Assembly: GCA_029010715.1 (NCBI GenBank)
Contig: JAQXKZ010000028.1
Span: 1 to 64,000 of the forward strand
Direction: 5' to 3'
Source of the DNA: Clostridiales bacterium
Lineage (GTDB): Bacteria > Bacillota > Clostridia > Oscillospirales > Oscillospiraceae
DNA: 64,000 bases
Numbering within the stretch: position 1 is the first letter of the stretch; every line of letters begins with the position of its first letter. The notes below the pieces were generated by a model. The model ran no database searches. It was not told where the DNA came from and was given only the letters and a program-made list of their open reading frames with translations. Shown piece after piece: positions 1 to 10,366 of this stretch. The translations under genes and the position numbers were made by a program.

Positions 1-87
1 TTCAAGTTTTTCGTCGTTCCACCCCATCTCTTCCGCCAGTTGATCGGCGGTACGTACCGCCCTGTTCAACTCTTCCTGCCAGCTCAT
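1..87 (-). CDS. N-terminus of a truncated CDS (MSWQEELNRAVRTADQLAEEMGWNDEKLE...), possibly KamA-family radical SAM aminomutase
   Basis: Open frame on the minus strand from ATG at 87 running off the window edge; the N-terminus loosely resembles lysine/glutamate 2,3-aminomutase-like proteins. Confidence 0.35.
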   Translation of the reverse strand, partial: MSWQEELNRAVRTADQLAEEMGWNDEKLE

Positions 88-426
88 ATGCTGCACCGTC
101 CTTTCTTCATAAAATCATTTACATGGACAGTATATCACAATATCGCTGTTTTGGAAAGAAAGGTATATAGGCGGCTGTGTAAATAAAATGTAAAATACTT
201 GATGAATTTTCGCATAACCCGCCTTTAATCGACAAAATACGAACGAATATATTCGAAAATTGGTTTAATATGATATTACGGTAATTGAGAGTATTACAAT
301 ATATATGGAAAAAAGGCCGCCGCTGTTCAGCGGGGCCGCAACTTCTGCTGCGCTGGCGCAGAACCGGTTGACAGCTTATGCGGCCGATGCTAAAATGTAC
401 CTGAACGTCAGGAGGTGTACTTCAAA

Positions 427-804
427 ATGAAAAACACAGTAAGCACAGACAAGGCTCCGGGAGCCATCGGACCGTATTCTCAGGCTGTACGCGTGGGCAA
501 TATGCTTTTTGCTTCCGGTCAGATCCCGCTTGATCCGGCGACCGGTAAGTTCCCGGATGGCATAGAGGCACAGACCAGACAGTCGCTCACAAATGTTAAG
601 CACATTCTGGAGGCTGCCGGCGGCAGCATGGATAATGTGGTAAAAACCACCGTTTTCCTGTCTGATATGAATAATTTCGCGGCCATGAACGCGGTATACG
701 GTACTTTCTTCAACGAGGGCAGCTATCCTGCCCGCAGCGCTGTAGAGGTGGCAAGGATACCCAGAGACGCACTTGTTGAAATCGAAGTCGTCGCTGTGCT
801 GTAA
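427..804 (+). CDS. ridA: RidA/YjgF/YER057c/UK114 family protein (reactive intermediate deaminase)
   Basis: GAIGPYSQAVRVGNMLFASGQIPLDPATG and C-terminal ARSAVEVARIPRDALVEIEVVAVL motifs; GGAGG upstream. Confidence 0.95.
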   Translation: MKNTVSTDKAPGAIGPYSQAVRVGNMLFASGQIPLDPATGKFPDGIEAQTRQSLTNVKHILEAAGGSMDNVVKTTVFLSDMNNFAAMNAVYGTFFNEGSYPARSAVEVARIPRDALVEIEVVAVL

Positions 805-969
805 ATCCAGAACCATGATTAAGAGAGGCGTGCACTGCCGGATGTCCATAAGACAGCAGAGGCAGCTGAAGCCGGTATCCCTGCGGAGGATACGGCAAAG
901 GCTGTGTTCATCACCGTCAACAGTCGCTGCAGAGACAGCCGGTGAAAGTCCTTATCTGAATACAAGCAG

Positions 970-1003
970 GAACGCCCGGACAAAAAAATGTCCGGGCGTT
1001 CTG
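970..1003. terminator. Intrinsic terminator-like hairpin
   Basis: gaacgcccggac-aaaaaaat-gtccgggcgttc inverted repeat. Confidence 0.6.
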
Positions 1004-1325
1004 TATTTCTTGAAATGTCGCAGAGCATTTGACCGGGGCATACACAGGAGCGATTCGGTATTTTCACTCAGAACGCTGCTGTCGAGCACCTGAAAGCCCT
1101 TGATCCCGGCATGTTCATATTGCTCCGTTGTGCCGTTTTCCGGCTTCGGCGGCGCGATTACAGCCGTAGGAGCGCTGAGACCGAGGAATCCGGGAGCAGC
1201 AGTACCGCCATGCACAGAAAACCTATGGTGTATTTAAGCCATTTCTTAATATGCCGAACCTCCGCGCCGCTGAAAAGCTGCCGCCAGCCGTTTTAAACGG
1301 CAAGCGGCAGCTTTCAGCACGGCCC

Positions 1326-1568
1326 TTACTTGTCAAGATAGCATTTAAGCAGCTCCTGCATGAGCTCGTCCCTGTCTATACGGCAGATCAGAGTGCGGGC
1401 GTTGTTATAGTTGGTGATGTACGTAGGGTCCTCCGACAGAATATAACCGACTATCTGGTTTATGGGGTTGTAGCCTTTAACCATGAGGGAGTTATACACG
1501 GACGACAGAATTTCTTTCATCTCGGCCTTGCTGTCCAGAGCGGTGAATTTCCGGGTCGCATCTTCCAT
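1326..1568 (-). CDS. ireB: IreB family regulatory phosphoprotein (UPF0297)
   Basis: KGYNPINQIVGYILSEDPTYITNYNNARTLICRIDRDELMQELL is the family signature. Confidence 0.9.
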   Translation of the reverse strand: MEDATRKFTALDSKAEMKEILSSVYNSLMVKGYNPINQIVGYILSEDPTYITNYNNARTLICRIDRDELMQELLKCYLDK

Positions 1569-1686
1569 GACGTACCCCTCCTTTTCTTTTGTCCTTGTAC
1601 TGATTATAACAGAAATCGGGGCCAAGTAAAGCCGAAAAACCGGAAAAAATAGTTAAGAATTATTAAACATTGAAGTATACGCAGGA

Positions 1687-1727
1687 AAAGCTGTGCACTG
1701 CAAATGCAGCGCACAGCTTTTTCCCGG
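1687..1727. terminator. Terminator hairpin, probably for the sortase gene (bidirectional form)
   Basis: aaaagctgtgc-actgcaaatgca-gcgcacagcttttt. Confidence 0.6.
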
Positions 1728-1770
1728 TATAATTATCCTGTCCGGATGCAAACACATGTGTGTGAGCCGT

Positions 1771-2697
1771 CTATCTGACGCTGCTCTGCGCGATTACCGC
1801 CGAAATATCGTCCGCAGTCTCACCGCTGCGCAGTGCACGGCAGCAGACCATAAGCCTGCCGTCGGGATCTTTATAACTGCAGGTGACAAGCACAAGAATG
1901 CGATCATCTTCCGTTACCTCAAGCGGAATATCGAACAGAGAGCGCCCGCGCAGTTCATCCACAAGCTTCTTCATTTCCGCCGGTCCGCCGCGGCGGAGCT
2001 CGTCAAAGCGGCGCAGATAGAAGTAATCCGGGTCCTCTGGGAGCATGGAGGCGTTAAAGACCGAGAACACCGCGTACTCTTCAGCGTGCCCGCTGACTAT
2101 GGTGTCCCATTCTATTACGGCGTTATCCTTCAGTGTCTGCAGCTCGCAGTATTTCGGGAGCTTACCGAACATGCTCCCGGTCTCTATGTTGTGACCGTAC
2201 AGTATCAAATACGGGTCGGTCGGCCAGCCGGTATTTTCCTCGTCGGCAAATACGGTTCCGCCGCCTCCGTCAGCCCCGCGGAAGCTATGGCTCAGATAAT
2301 ACTCATTGTCCCGGTATACCACCGGCTCGTCGGCCAGCTCACCGGCCTTTATCCAGCCGATGAGGTCCCTGTTGATCTCCCACAGCTCCCGGAAGCGCTC
2401 CGGGATATCCTCCGGGCGGACCGTCGTGAGCCCGTGCTCCCAGCCGGACTCCGGGTCCGGTTCGGCGGTAGAGAGGGCTTCAAGGCCGCCATGACTGTAA
2501 TAGAGCTCTCTGAGCGACTCCGACTGGGCGGCCTCCTGCCGCCGCATCAGCAGAGTTATCAGCAGCAGCACGGCCAGCAGGGCGAAAACCCCGAGCCCGA
2601 CAAAGGAAAGTATTCTGTATTTCCGGGCGGGACTGCGTCCTGCGCGGGCACAGGGACTTGTGTTATCAGACTGTTCCATGTTTTTCCCCGGTTTCAT
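1771..2697 (-). CDS. Class B sortase
   Basis: N-terminal TM; LYGHNIETGSMFGKLPKY (catalytic His region) and LVLVTCSY (catalytic Cys region). Confidence 0.88.
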   Translation of the reverse strand: MKPGKNMEQSDNTSPCARAGRSPARKYRILSFVGLGVFALLAVLLLITLLMRRQEAAQSESLRELYYSHGGLEALSTAEPDPESGWEHGLTTVRPEDIPERFRELWEINRDLIGWIKAGELADEPVVYRDNEYYLSHSFRGADGGGGTVFADEENTGWPTDPYLILYGHNIETGSMFGKLPKYCELQTLKDNAVIEWDTIVSGHAEEYAVFSVFNASMLPEDPDYFYLRRFDELRRGGPAEMKKLVDELRGRSLFDIPLEVTEDDRILVLVTCSYKDPDGRLMVCCRALRSGETADDISAVIAQSSVR

Positions 2698-2770
2698 TCA
2701 TTGTCTCGCTTCCCGTGTTCCAAAGTGATTTGCGCCCTGCGCCGGGCCGCCGCGCAGTATGGGCGGCAGC

Positions 2771-5371
2771 TCAGTATTCTTTCCTTTTTGCGAGAACGCT
2801 CGCCGTCCCGGCCAACGCCAGACTCAGCAGCGCGCAGACTGCAAGGACAAGCTGTATGGGATAAAGGTTATCGCCGGTACTCGGCACCTCGGTGTTTCTG
2901 CCGCCTTCCCCGACGCCGTCGTTACTGAAGGTGTAATAGGATGCGGCCCACTCCAGCTTCTCGCTCTCGGAGTCGGAGCTGGCGGAAGTTACCACAACAA
3001 CAGGGTCTTCTACGCTGAACTCAAAGTTTACGTTCAGGTCGATCTCCTGCTTGGCGGAACCTGTGCCCACAAACGTCTGAGAGGGGTTGTTGACGTCCGA
3101 GCAGGAGAAAAGGTAAACGCCGTTTTCGATGTTCTGCGTACCCTTGAGATTCAGCGTTACGCTTTTACCGGAGGGGAGCATCACACCGGACAGAGTGTAG
3201 GAACCGTCAGAGTTGAGTACAGCGCTGCCTATTCCGTTTTCGGCGTCATTGCTGACGTCGCCGCAGAGGCGGTAGGAAGCGACGGTCTCTCCGTCGGCGC
3301 TTACATAGACTATCAGGTCGCTTGTCGTGTTGTCCGGTATAACGGCCATGGTGATAACGATGTCGGTGTTGTATTTGCCGTCGCCGTTCATTTCGCCTAC
3401 GGTAAGATCGACTTTACTGGCGAAATCGTCTTTGGTAATAAGGGTGTTTCCGGCGTCAGCCTCCTGGCCGGGCAGACCCTTGATCAGATAGCGGTAGATC
3501 CTGTTGACAATATCCTTTTTATCCGGGTCCACATCGTAGAATGAACTGCCGTTATAGTAATTTCCGACAATGTCTTTGCTGTCAAGCTGCGTACTGCCGC
3601 TGCTATCGCTGTTGCCGTAATACCATATGGCGGCCTGCGTGGCGGTAAGCGCCATGCCGTCGGTAATCTTTGCGGCCTCAGTTTCACTCAGTATATTTGC
3701 GTCCACCAGCATTTTCCGGAAGGCTTCCAGACTGCCGGGAGCGGGATTGGCGGTGTCGCTGCCTGCGTCCGTGCCCCAGTAGCCGTTGAGCACGATCGCG
3801 CGGATCTGCTTCTCCGCGGCGCCGCCATGGTTGTGCTTGTAGTAATCAGCGTCCTCAAGCCGCTGCAGGTTGTAAGGAGAGCCCGCTTCCGGACTTACGT
3901 TAAAGTCGGCGCAATAGACATAATATTTCTGGTTGCCGGCGCCCTGGAGGACAAACTGGTGAGGCTGCCATGTAGTGACGTTTCCCGACTTCACGCGTAT
4001 GGTGCTCTCAATGCCGTATTCGCCGAGCCACTGGAAGTAATGGCCGGAGCTGTCGTAGCTTGAGAGGGTGTACTGACGGTTGTACAGGTCTTTATTGGAG
4101 TTTACGGCAGCGTTGTTGCTGTTCCGGAGCGCGGGCAAAAAGGTACTGAATTCTTTCGCGTAGTCCACAATTACCGTGCCGTTGACATCGCCCATCGAGC
4201 CGTTCACGGTGCGGTACCCGTCGGAGACAGCGCCGCCCGTGCCTGAGCTGCTGAAGTTGACAAGGGTGGTTTTTGTTGTCGTCAGCTTCCTGAGTCCGTT
4301 CTCCAGAGCTTCCTCCCTGGTGGTGGTAGCGACATATCTGCCGAGCACGGGGTCGCTGTAGCTGACGGGCTTGCCGTTTTCTATCCTGACGACCATATAG
4401 CCGGCAGTCTGGCCGTTTCCGTCGAGGATCTCCGCCACGATCTCGCCGTCGATGACATTGCCTTCTTCATCGCATTTCGGATCCGTGGCGACGGTGGGCC
4501 TTTCAGGCAGCTCATATCCGTAGGTCGTCCAGCCGCCGTCGGCGTGTACAGTGGCGTTCTCGGGCGGCTCGGTCTGCTCGGTCGTTGCAGGCTCGCTCTC
4601 GGTCGTCATAGAGTCATAGCCGGTGATGTTCCCGTTTTCGTCCGTCGTGTAGCTGACGGTCTCCCGGGTCACCTTGCCGTCCGGGGAAGTGATCGTGCGC
4701 GTGTATGTTCTGGTATTCGTGTCCGGGTCCGCCTGAACCGTCACGTTGGTGACAACGCCGTTTTCCTCGCTGCTGCTGCCATCGGTGATCCATTCGGGGC
4801 CGCTTTCGCCCGTGGGTCTGACCCATTCCGGGATATCCAGCGTGCTTTCGTCGAACCAGGCGCCGGTGAGTTCGCTCTGCTCATCGCTGTTGCCGGGAGT
4901 GAGGCTGACAGTTACGTCGGGCACATCGGTCTCGATATCCGGGCCGCCCTCGCCGGTCTTGCCTGCCCCGTTGTCTGTCTGGACATTATCCTCATAAATG
5001 TCGGAGCTTCCGCTGGTTGTGGTCTCGCTGCCGCTGGCTGTGCCCTCGGCGTTCACGGTGCTGCCGTTTTTATCTTTGGTCTCTATGACTTCGCCGGTCT
5101 CCATACCTTCCACGCTTTTGCCTTCGGCATTTTCGCCGGCCCATTCCTTTTGAAACTCAATGTCAATCGTGGTCTCGCCGGTTTTTCCGTCTGTGCTGGT
5201 CGTGGTGGTGGACGTGATTTTAGGGTCCTCCGTCGTACCGGTACCAGAGCTGTCTACAGTGGACGAGCCGGTCTCTCCGCTATCCGCCAGAGCTGCGCTG
5301 CCTACGCTGAGACTCAGGACCATACCCAGTACAAGAATGCATGACATCAGCCGTATAAGACTTTTTTTCAT
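2771..5371 (-). CDS. Cell-surface protein with Cys-Gln thioester (TQXA) domain and VPSTG sorting signal
   Basis: Signal peptide; YYVYCADFN...TATQAAIWYY thioester-type motifs; C-terminal VPSTGD + TM + AKRKEY. Confidence 0.85.
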   Translation of the reverse strand: MKKSLIRLMSCILVLGMVLSLSVGSAALADSGETGSSTVDSSGTGTTEDPKITSTTTTSTDGKTGETTIDIEFQKEWAGENAEGKSVEGMETGEVIETKDKNGSTVNAEGTASGSETTTSGSSDIYEDNVQTDNGAGKTGEGGPDIETDVPDVTVSLTPGNSDEQSELTGAWFDESTLDIPEWVRPTGESGPEWITDGSSSEENGVVTNVTVQADPDTNTRTYTRTITSPDGKVTRETVSYTTDENGNITGYDSMTTESEPATTEQTEPPENATVHADGGWTTYGYELPERPTVATDPKCDEEGNVIDGEIVAEILDGNGQTAGYMVVRIENGKPVSYSDPVLGRYVATTTREEALENGLRKLTTTKTTLVNFSSSGTGGAVSDGYRTVNGSMGDVNGTVIVDYAKEFSTFLPALRNSNNAAVNSNKDLYNRQYTLSSYDSSGHYFQWLGEYGIESTIRVKSGNVTTWQPHQFVLQGAGNQKYYVYCADFNVSPEAGSPYNLQRLEDADYYKHNHGGAAEKQIRAIVLNGYWGTDAGSDTANPAPGSLEAFRKMLVDANILSETEAAKITDGMALTATQAAIWYYGNSDSSGSTQLDSKDIVGNYYNGSSFYDVDPDKKDIVNRIYRYLIKGLPGQEADAGNTLITKDDFASKVDLTVGEMNGDGKYNTDIVITMAVIPDNTTSDLIVYVSADGETVASYRLCGDVSNDAENGIGSAVLNSDGSYTLSGVMLPSGKSVTLNLKGTQNIENGVYLFSCSDVNNPSQTFVGTGSAKQEIDLNVNFEFSVEDPVVVVTSASSDSESEKLEWAASYYTFSNDGVGEGGRNTEVPSTGDNLYPIQLVLAVCALLSLALAGTASVLAKRKEY

Positions 5372-5625
5372 TTTACACTACCTCCATTTTTTACTGTACA
5401 CCGTTTCCTCTCTTAAAGAATCGGTTTTAGTTGCAGGTATACTATTGATGTAAGCATATCATATTATATAGATGCGTGCAAGCATAACGGGTCAAAAACC
5501 GTCTGTGACAAGCCAGTATTTTCATGGCGCTTATCCGGATCGGTAATCGTAGCTTACGTAAGATATAAAAACGTGCGATGCGTGGTGTTTTTAGATGCAG
5601 CGTGCGTTTTTTATCCGGCGTATGC

Positions 5626-8319
5626 TTATCTTATGACAGCGCCGAGGCGTTCTTCCAAAGCCTTCAGTACGGCCTTGACGGTCTCGTCCGCGTGTTCGAC
5701 GGTAAGAGTCTGCTCGTCGGAGCGCATGGTCAGCGAGAAGGCGACGGACTTCTTGCCCTCGGCTATGTGGTGTCCTTTGTAAACGTCGAAGAGCGCGCAG
5801 TCCTTCAGGTATTTTCCGCCTGCGTCAAGAATGCAGTCGGTCAGCTCGCCTACGGGTATGGAGGCGTCACAGACTACGGCAATGTCACGGCTAACGGACG
5901 GGAAGCGCGGCAGCGGCGTGTAGACCGGAATCCCACCCTTGACGGAGTACAGCGCGTCGAAGCTCAGTTCCGCGCAGTAAAGCTCAGTGTCGACGCCGTA
6001 GTTCGCGGCCACGGCGGGATGGATCTGACCGAACACGCCGATACAGGTGTCGCCGGCGCAGACCTTCGCGCAGCGCCCGGGGTGATAGGAGGCGTTGCCC
6101 TTCTCGGCCGTGAAGCGGAGCTCAGGTGCGCCGAGCTCCTTCAGCAGGGACTCGATCCAGCCCTTGATAACGAAGAAGTTCATATCGGGGCCGTAGGCGC
6201 CGAGGGAGACGATCTTCGGCTCGTCGGCGGTACCGTCGGGGCGCTTCAGGTAGATCCTGCCGATCTCGTAGAGATAGGCGGCCTTGTTGCGGTAGTTATA
6301 GTTGCGCGTGAGGATCTCGAGCATAGACGGCAGAATGGTCGTGCGCATGATGGAGGTGTCCTCGCCGAGCGGGTTGAGTATGCGCAGGCTGTCGCGCAGC
6401 GGGGAGTCTGCCGGCATACGGATCTTGTCGTAGTAGCTCGGGCTTATGAATGAGTAGGTTATGATCTCGTCGAGACCCAGACTGCGGCAGACCTGGCCGA
6501 CCTGACGCTCGCACTGCTGTACCTCGCTGAAACCGCCGCAGGTAGTGGTGCTCCCGGCGAAGCGGGTGGGTATCTCGTTGTAGCCGTAGAAGCGGGCGAC
6601 CTCCTCGGCAATGTCAGAGTAGTGGGACACGTCGCCGCGCCAGGACGGGACATGGATGATGTCTCCGTCAAGAGTGAAGCCGAGGCGGATGAGAATATCG
6701 CGCATGGTGGCTTCGTCTATGTCGGTGCCGAGCAGGGCGTTAATTTTGTCCGGCTCGAGCCTGACGTCGGTGTGCGGCAGGGGATTGGGGATCACGTCGA
6801 TAACACCCTCGACGACCTCGCCGGCGCCGAGCAGCTCTATGAGCTCGCAGGCGCGCTCAACGGCTCCGTAGGTGTTGTATACGTCAAGTCCCTTCTCGTA
6901 GCGGGAGGAGGCGTCGGTGCGCATGCCGAGGGCGGTGGCGGTGCGGCGGATGGAGGTACCGTTGAAGTTCGCGCTCTCGAAGAGGACCATGTCCGTGTCG
7001 CCGACGATCTCGCTGTTCTCGCCGCCCATTACGCCGGCGACAGCGACGGGCTTTTCGGTGTCGCAGATGCAGAGCATGGAGGGCGTGAGCCTGCGCTCGG
7101 CGCCGTCGAGAGTGCGGATGGTCTCGCCTTCGCGGGCGAGACGGACGTGTATCTCATGATCCTTGACGCAGCTGAAGTCGAAGGCGTGCATCGGCTGGCC
7201 GTATTCCATCATGACGTAGTTGGTGATATCCACAATGTTGTTGATCGGGCGCATGCCGGCGTTGCGGATACGCTCGCGCATCCATTCCGGCGACGGAGCG
7301 ATCCTGACGTTCCTGACCATGCGCGCGGTGTAGCGCGGGCAGAGTTCGGGCTCCTCGATGACTATCTTTGCCATATCGTTGATGTTGCCGCCGGCTGTGG
7401 CTTTGACAACGGGAGTGTGCAGCTTCAGGGGCTTTTTGAAGGTGACGGAGGCCTCGCGCGCCAGACCGATCATGCACAGGCAGTCGGGGCGGTTCGGGGT
7501 GATCTCGTAGTCGACCACGTGGTCGTCCAGACCGAGCATCACGGCGACGTCGTCGCCGGGCCTGCAGTCCTCATCGAGGATGAGTATACCGTCGGAGATG
7601 CAGTGGGGGAACTCCTCCTGCTTTGCGTGCAGGTCGTCAAGCGTGCAGACACGGTTCTTTTCCGTGTCGTATGCGACGAGGTCACCGGCGTGGAGGTTCG
7701 TGCAGCCGGTCTCAGCCATGACGGATTCGGAGCCGGTGTTGAGGGTCAGGGCGTATTTGGAGTAGCCTATGGTGTCGACGGAGCCGACCTGCGCTGCAAT
7801 GACCTTGCCGAATATCCTGCCGCCGGCTTTGATGCCGGCGGGGACAGAGGGCTTTGCCGGGTCGAGCGGGTGGTAGTCGCCGAGAATCGCGGCGGGAGTG
7901 ATGACGGCGTAGGGGAAGTCATGCGCGGTCATGCCCAGCTCCTTGTATGAGCAGAGCATACCGTTGGAGAGCACGCCGCGGAGCTTGCCCCTGGTGATCT
8001 TGACGCCGCCGGGCAGCAGGGAGTTGTGCAGGGCGACGGGGACCATGTCGCCGGCGTGGACGTTCCATGCGCCGGTGCATATCTGAACGGGCTCCTCCTC
8101 GCCGATATCTATCCGGGTGACGAGCATATGGTCGGAGTTGGGGTGCTTCTCAACGGAGACGATGCGGCCGACCCTGACGTTCTTCATGCTCCGGCTGAGG
8201 TCGTCGGTGACCTCGACCTTGGAGCCGGATACAGTCATGGCTTCGCCGAAGCGGTGGTCGTCATATTCCTCAAGGCTGAGATCGACGAACTCGTTCAGCC
8301 ATTTTCTTGACATCTTCAT
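5626..8319 (-). CDS. pheT: Phenylalanine--tRNA ligase beta subunit
   Basis: EMAP/OB tRNA-binding domain, B3/B4, B5 and C-terminal anticodon-binding-like domains in order. Confidence 0.95.
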   Translation of the reverse strand: MKMSRKWLNEFVDLSLEEYDDHRFGEAMTVSGSKVEVTDDLSRSMKNVRVGRIVSVEKHPNSDHMLVTRIDIGEEEPVQICTGAWNVHAGDMVPVALHNSLLPGGVKITRGKLRGVLSNGMLCSYKELGMTAHDFPYAVITPAAILGDYHPLDPAKPSVPAGIKAGGRIFGKVIAAQVGSVDTIGYSKYALTLNTGSESVMAETGCTNLHAGDLVAYDTEKNRVCTLDDLHAKQEEFPHCISDGILILDEDCRPGDDVAVMLGLDDHVVDYEITPNRPDCLCMIGLAREASVTFKKPLKLHTPVVKATAGGNINDMAKIVIEEPELCPRYTARMVRNVRIAPSPEWMRERIRNAGMRPINNIVDITNYVMMEYGQPMHAFDFSCVKDHEIHVRLAREGETIRTLDGAERRLTPSMLCICDTEKPVAVAGVMGGENSEIVGDTDMVLFESANFNGTSIRRTATALGMRTDASSRYEKGLDVYNTYGAVERACELIELLGAGEVVEGVIDVIPNPLPHTDVRLEPDKINALLGTDIDEATMRDILIRLGFTLDGDIIHVPSWRGDVSHYSDIAEEVARFYGYNEIPTRFAGSTTTCGGFSEVQQCERQVGQVCRSLGLDEIITYSFISPSYYDKIRMPADSPLRDSLRILNPLGEDTSIMRTTILPSMLEILTRNYNYRNKAAYLYEIGRIYLKRPDGTADEPKIVSLGAYGPDMNFFVIKGWIESLLKELGAPELRFTAEKGNASYHPGRCAKVCAGDTCIGVFGQIHPAVAANYGVDTELYCAELSFDALYSVKGGIPVYTPLPRFPSVSRDIAVVCDASIPVGELTDCILDAGGKYLKDCALFDVYKGHHIAEGKKSVAFSLTMRSDEQTLTVEHADETVKAVLKALEERLGAVIR

Positions 8320-8338
8320 ATATCAACTACCTCCCTGA

Positions 8339-9364
8339 TCAGAACTGCTCGAGGAACCTGACATCGTTTTCGAATATCAGCCTCATATCGGTGATCTTGT
8401 ACTCGCCGAGCGCCAGACGCTCGAGCCCCATGCCGAAGGCCCAGCCGGAGTATACGTCCGGGTCAATGCCGCAGCCCTCGAGCACCTTGGGGTGCACCAT
8501 GCCGGCGCCGAGAACCTCGATCCAGCCCTCGCCCTTGCAGGTCGGGCAGCCCTTGCCCCCGCACTTGTGGCACTGTATGTCGAGCTCGCAGCTGGGTTCG
8601 GTGAAGGGGAAGTGATGCGGACGGAAACGTGTGACGGTGCCCTTGCCGTAGATCTTTTCGACGACGAGGTTCAGCGTAGCTTTCAGGTCGGCCATGGTTA
8701 TGCCCTTGTCGATGACCATGCCCTCGATCTGGTGGAACATCGGAGAATGGGTCGCGTCGACCTCATCCTTGCGGTAGACCCTGCCGGGTGCGATGATGCG
8801 TATCGGCGGCTGGCGGGTCTCCATGGCGTGTATCTGCATCGGGGAAGTCTGCGTGCGCAGAAGTATCCTGCCGTCCTCGGTGAAGTAGAAGGTGTCGGTC
8901 CAGTCACGGGAGGGATGTCCCTCGTCTATATTGAGCCTGGTGAAGTTGTAGTCGGCAAGCTCGACCTCTGGTCCGTCGAGTATCTCAAAGCCCATGCCGA
9001 CAAAGATATCCTTCAGCTGGTCAAGGACATTGTACATCGGGTGCTTGTGGCCCATGCGGCGGTCGACTCCCGGGAGGGTCACGTCGACGGCCTCGCTGGC
9101 GAGCCTGTGCTCCATCATCGCGGCGGAGAGCTCCGCGCGCCGCTTCTCGATTGCGGCTTCAATGTCGGCCCTGAGCTGGTTTGCGAGCTGGCCCATGGCC
9201 GGACGCTCCTCTGCGGAGAGGCTGCCCATCTGGCGGAGCACAGCCGTAAGCTCGCCCTTCTTGCCGAGGTATCTGACACGCATCGCCTCGAGACGCTCGG
9301 CATTGTCGCAGTCGAGTATCTCTTTGATGGAGGACTCTCTGAGTTTCTGCATTAATTCTTTCAT
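8339..9364 (-). CDS. pheS: Phenylalanine--tRNA ligase alpha subunit
   Basis: MKELMQKLRESSIKEILD...RPHHFPFTEPSCELDIQC...GAGMVHPKVLEGCGID...GMGLERLAL; start placed at 9364 because the longer ORF runs through the T-box leader. Confidence 0.95.
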   Translation of the reverse strand: MKELMQKLRESSIKEILDCDNAERLEAMRVRYLGKKGELTAVLRQMGSLSAEERPAMGQLANQLRADIEAAIEKRRAELSAAMMEHRLASEAVDVTLPGVDRRMGHKHPMYNVLDQLKDIFVGMGFEILDGPEVELADYNFTRLNIDEGHPSRDWTDTFYFTEDGRILLRTQTSPMQIHAMETRQPPIRIIAPGRVYRKDEVDATHSPMFHQIEGMVIDKGITMADLKATLNLVVEKIYGKGTVTRFRPHHFPFTEPSCELDIQCHKCGGKGCPTCKGEGWIEVLGAGMVHPKVLEGCGIDPDVYSGWAFGMGLERLALGEYKITDMRLIFENDVRFLEQF

Positions 9365-9379
9365 TTGCCCAATTCTCCT

Positions 9380-9645
9380 GTAAAAAAATAAAGCCTTCGT
9401 CCCATGACGTATCAAGGGACGAAAGCATAGCTTCCGCGGTACCACCCACGTTCGGCCTGCGCGGCCGCTCTTAACGGCGCTTAACGCGCGCCTCACGCCG
9501 GTGATTGGCCGGAGCTCCCGGGCGAACCGGACGCCTGCCGCCTCAGGGGGCTTACAGCCGTCGACCCCCATTCTCTGTCAGGTGCAATCTGCGTCATTTT
9601 CCCGTTCATTGCTACAAGCATATAGAATCTATCACATACGCCTGT
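9380..9645 (-). ncRNA. T-box leader (tRNA-Phe-responsive by context) upstream of pheST
   Basis: Minus strand contains GGGTGGTACCGCG (T-box) followed by terminator GGGACGAAGGC...T-tract; AGAGA and GGGTC-type stem I elements upstream. Confidence 0.9.
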
Positions 9646-9748
9646 ATTTTGCAAGGGTAAAATTCAGACGGATTTGACTAATCATTGTTTAGTGATTATA
9701 ATTGAACAGGCTGCATATGGTAAAGCATAATATGTTTCGGAGGTAAGT

Positions 9749-10336
9749 ATGAAACGGATATGCCTGCCATTGCTGCTGGTTTTCAGCCTGCTCCTGTCCG
9801 GCTGCGGGGGAAAGGAGATCGAAAAGGCCTATGACTCGTTTACGGAGAGGCTGGGCGCACAGGATACGCTCTCTTTCACCGCGAACGTCCGCGCCGAGTA
9901 TGAGCATAAGACCGCGAGATTCACGCTCGCGTATACGGAGGACGCCGAAGGAGCCTCCGTGACCGTGCTTGCGCCGGAGCTTATAGCCGGGGTAACCGCG
10001 CGCGTGGAGCCGGGCAGCACCTCTCTGCAGTATGACGGCGTCGTGCTCGATACCGGCGCGCTCGATTCCTTCGGCCTGTCGCCGATGTCCGCTCTGCCCG
10101 TACTGGTGCAGGCCATGAGGTCCGGCCATGTCGACAGCTTCTGGGAAGAGGACGGCATGTATGTTTACCGTCTGGAGCCGGGAGATGAATACCGCTGTAC
10201 CGTCTGGTTCCGGCCGGACGGCATGATACCCGTCCGCTCCGAGCTTGAAAGCGCCGGGCGCGTCGCGGTCACGGCGGAGATAAGCGGCTGGACGGAGGGT
10301 GCCGCAGATATGCAAAGCAGCGAAGAGCCGGATTGA
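9749..10336 (+). CDS. Putative lipoprotein, unknown function
   Basis: Lipobox MKRICLPLLLVFSLLLSGCGG. Confidence 0.7.
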   Translation: MKRICLPLLLVFSLLLSGCGGKEIEKAYDSFTERLGAQDTLSFTANVRAEYEHKTARFTLAYTEDAEGASVTVLAPELIAGVTARVEPGSTSLQYDGVVLDTGALDSFGLSPMSALPVLVQAMRSGHVDSFWEEDGMYVYRLEPGDEYRCTVWFRPDGMIPVRSELESAGRVAVTAEISGWTEGAADMQSSEEPD

Positions 10337-10366
10337 GACCGGCGTTTACGAAAGGCAGAGAAATAA

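Noticed and set aside
6622-7950. 442-aa plus-strand ORF opposite pheT
   Set aside because: Antisense shadow ORF of a GC-rich gene; composition rich in V/G/D/A with no recognisable domain
9365-9571. N-terminal extension of PheS in the ORF track
   Set aside because: Extension covers the T-box and terminator; the real PheS start MKELMQKL is at 9364
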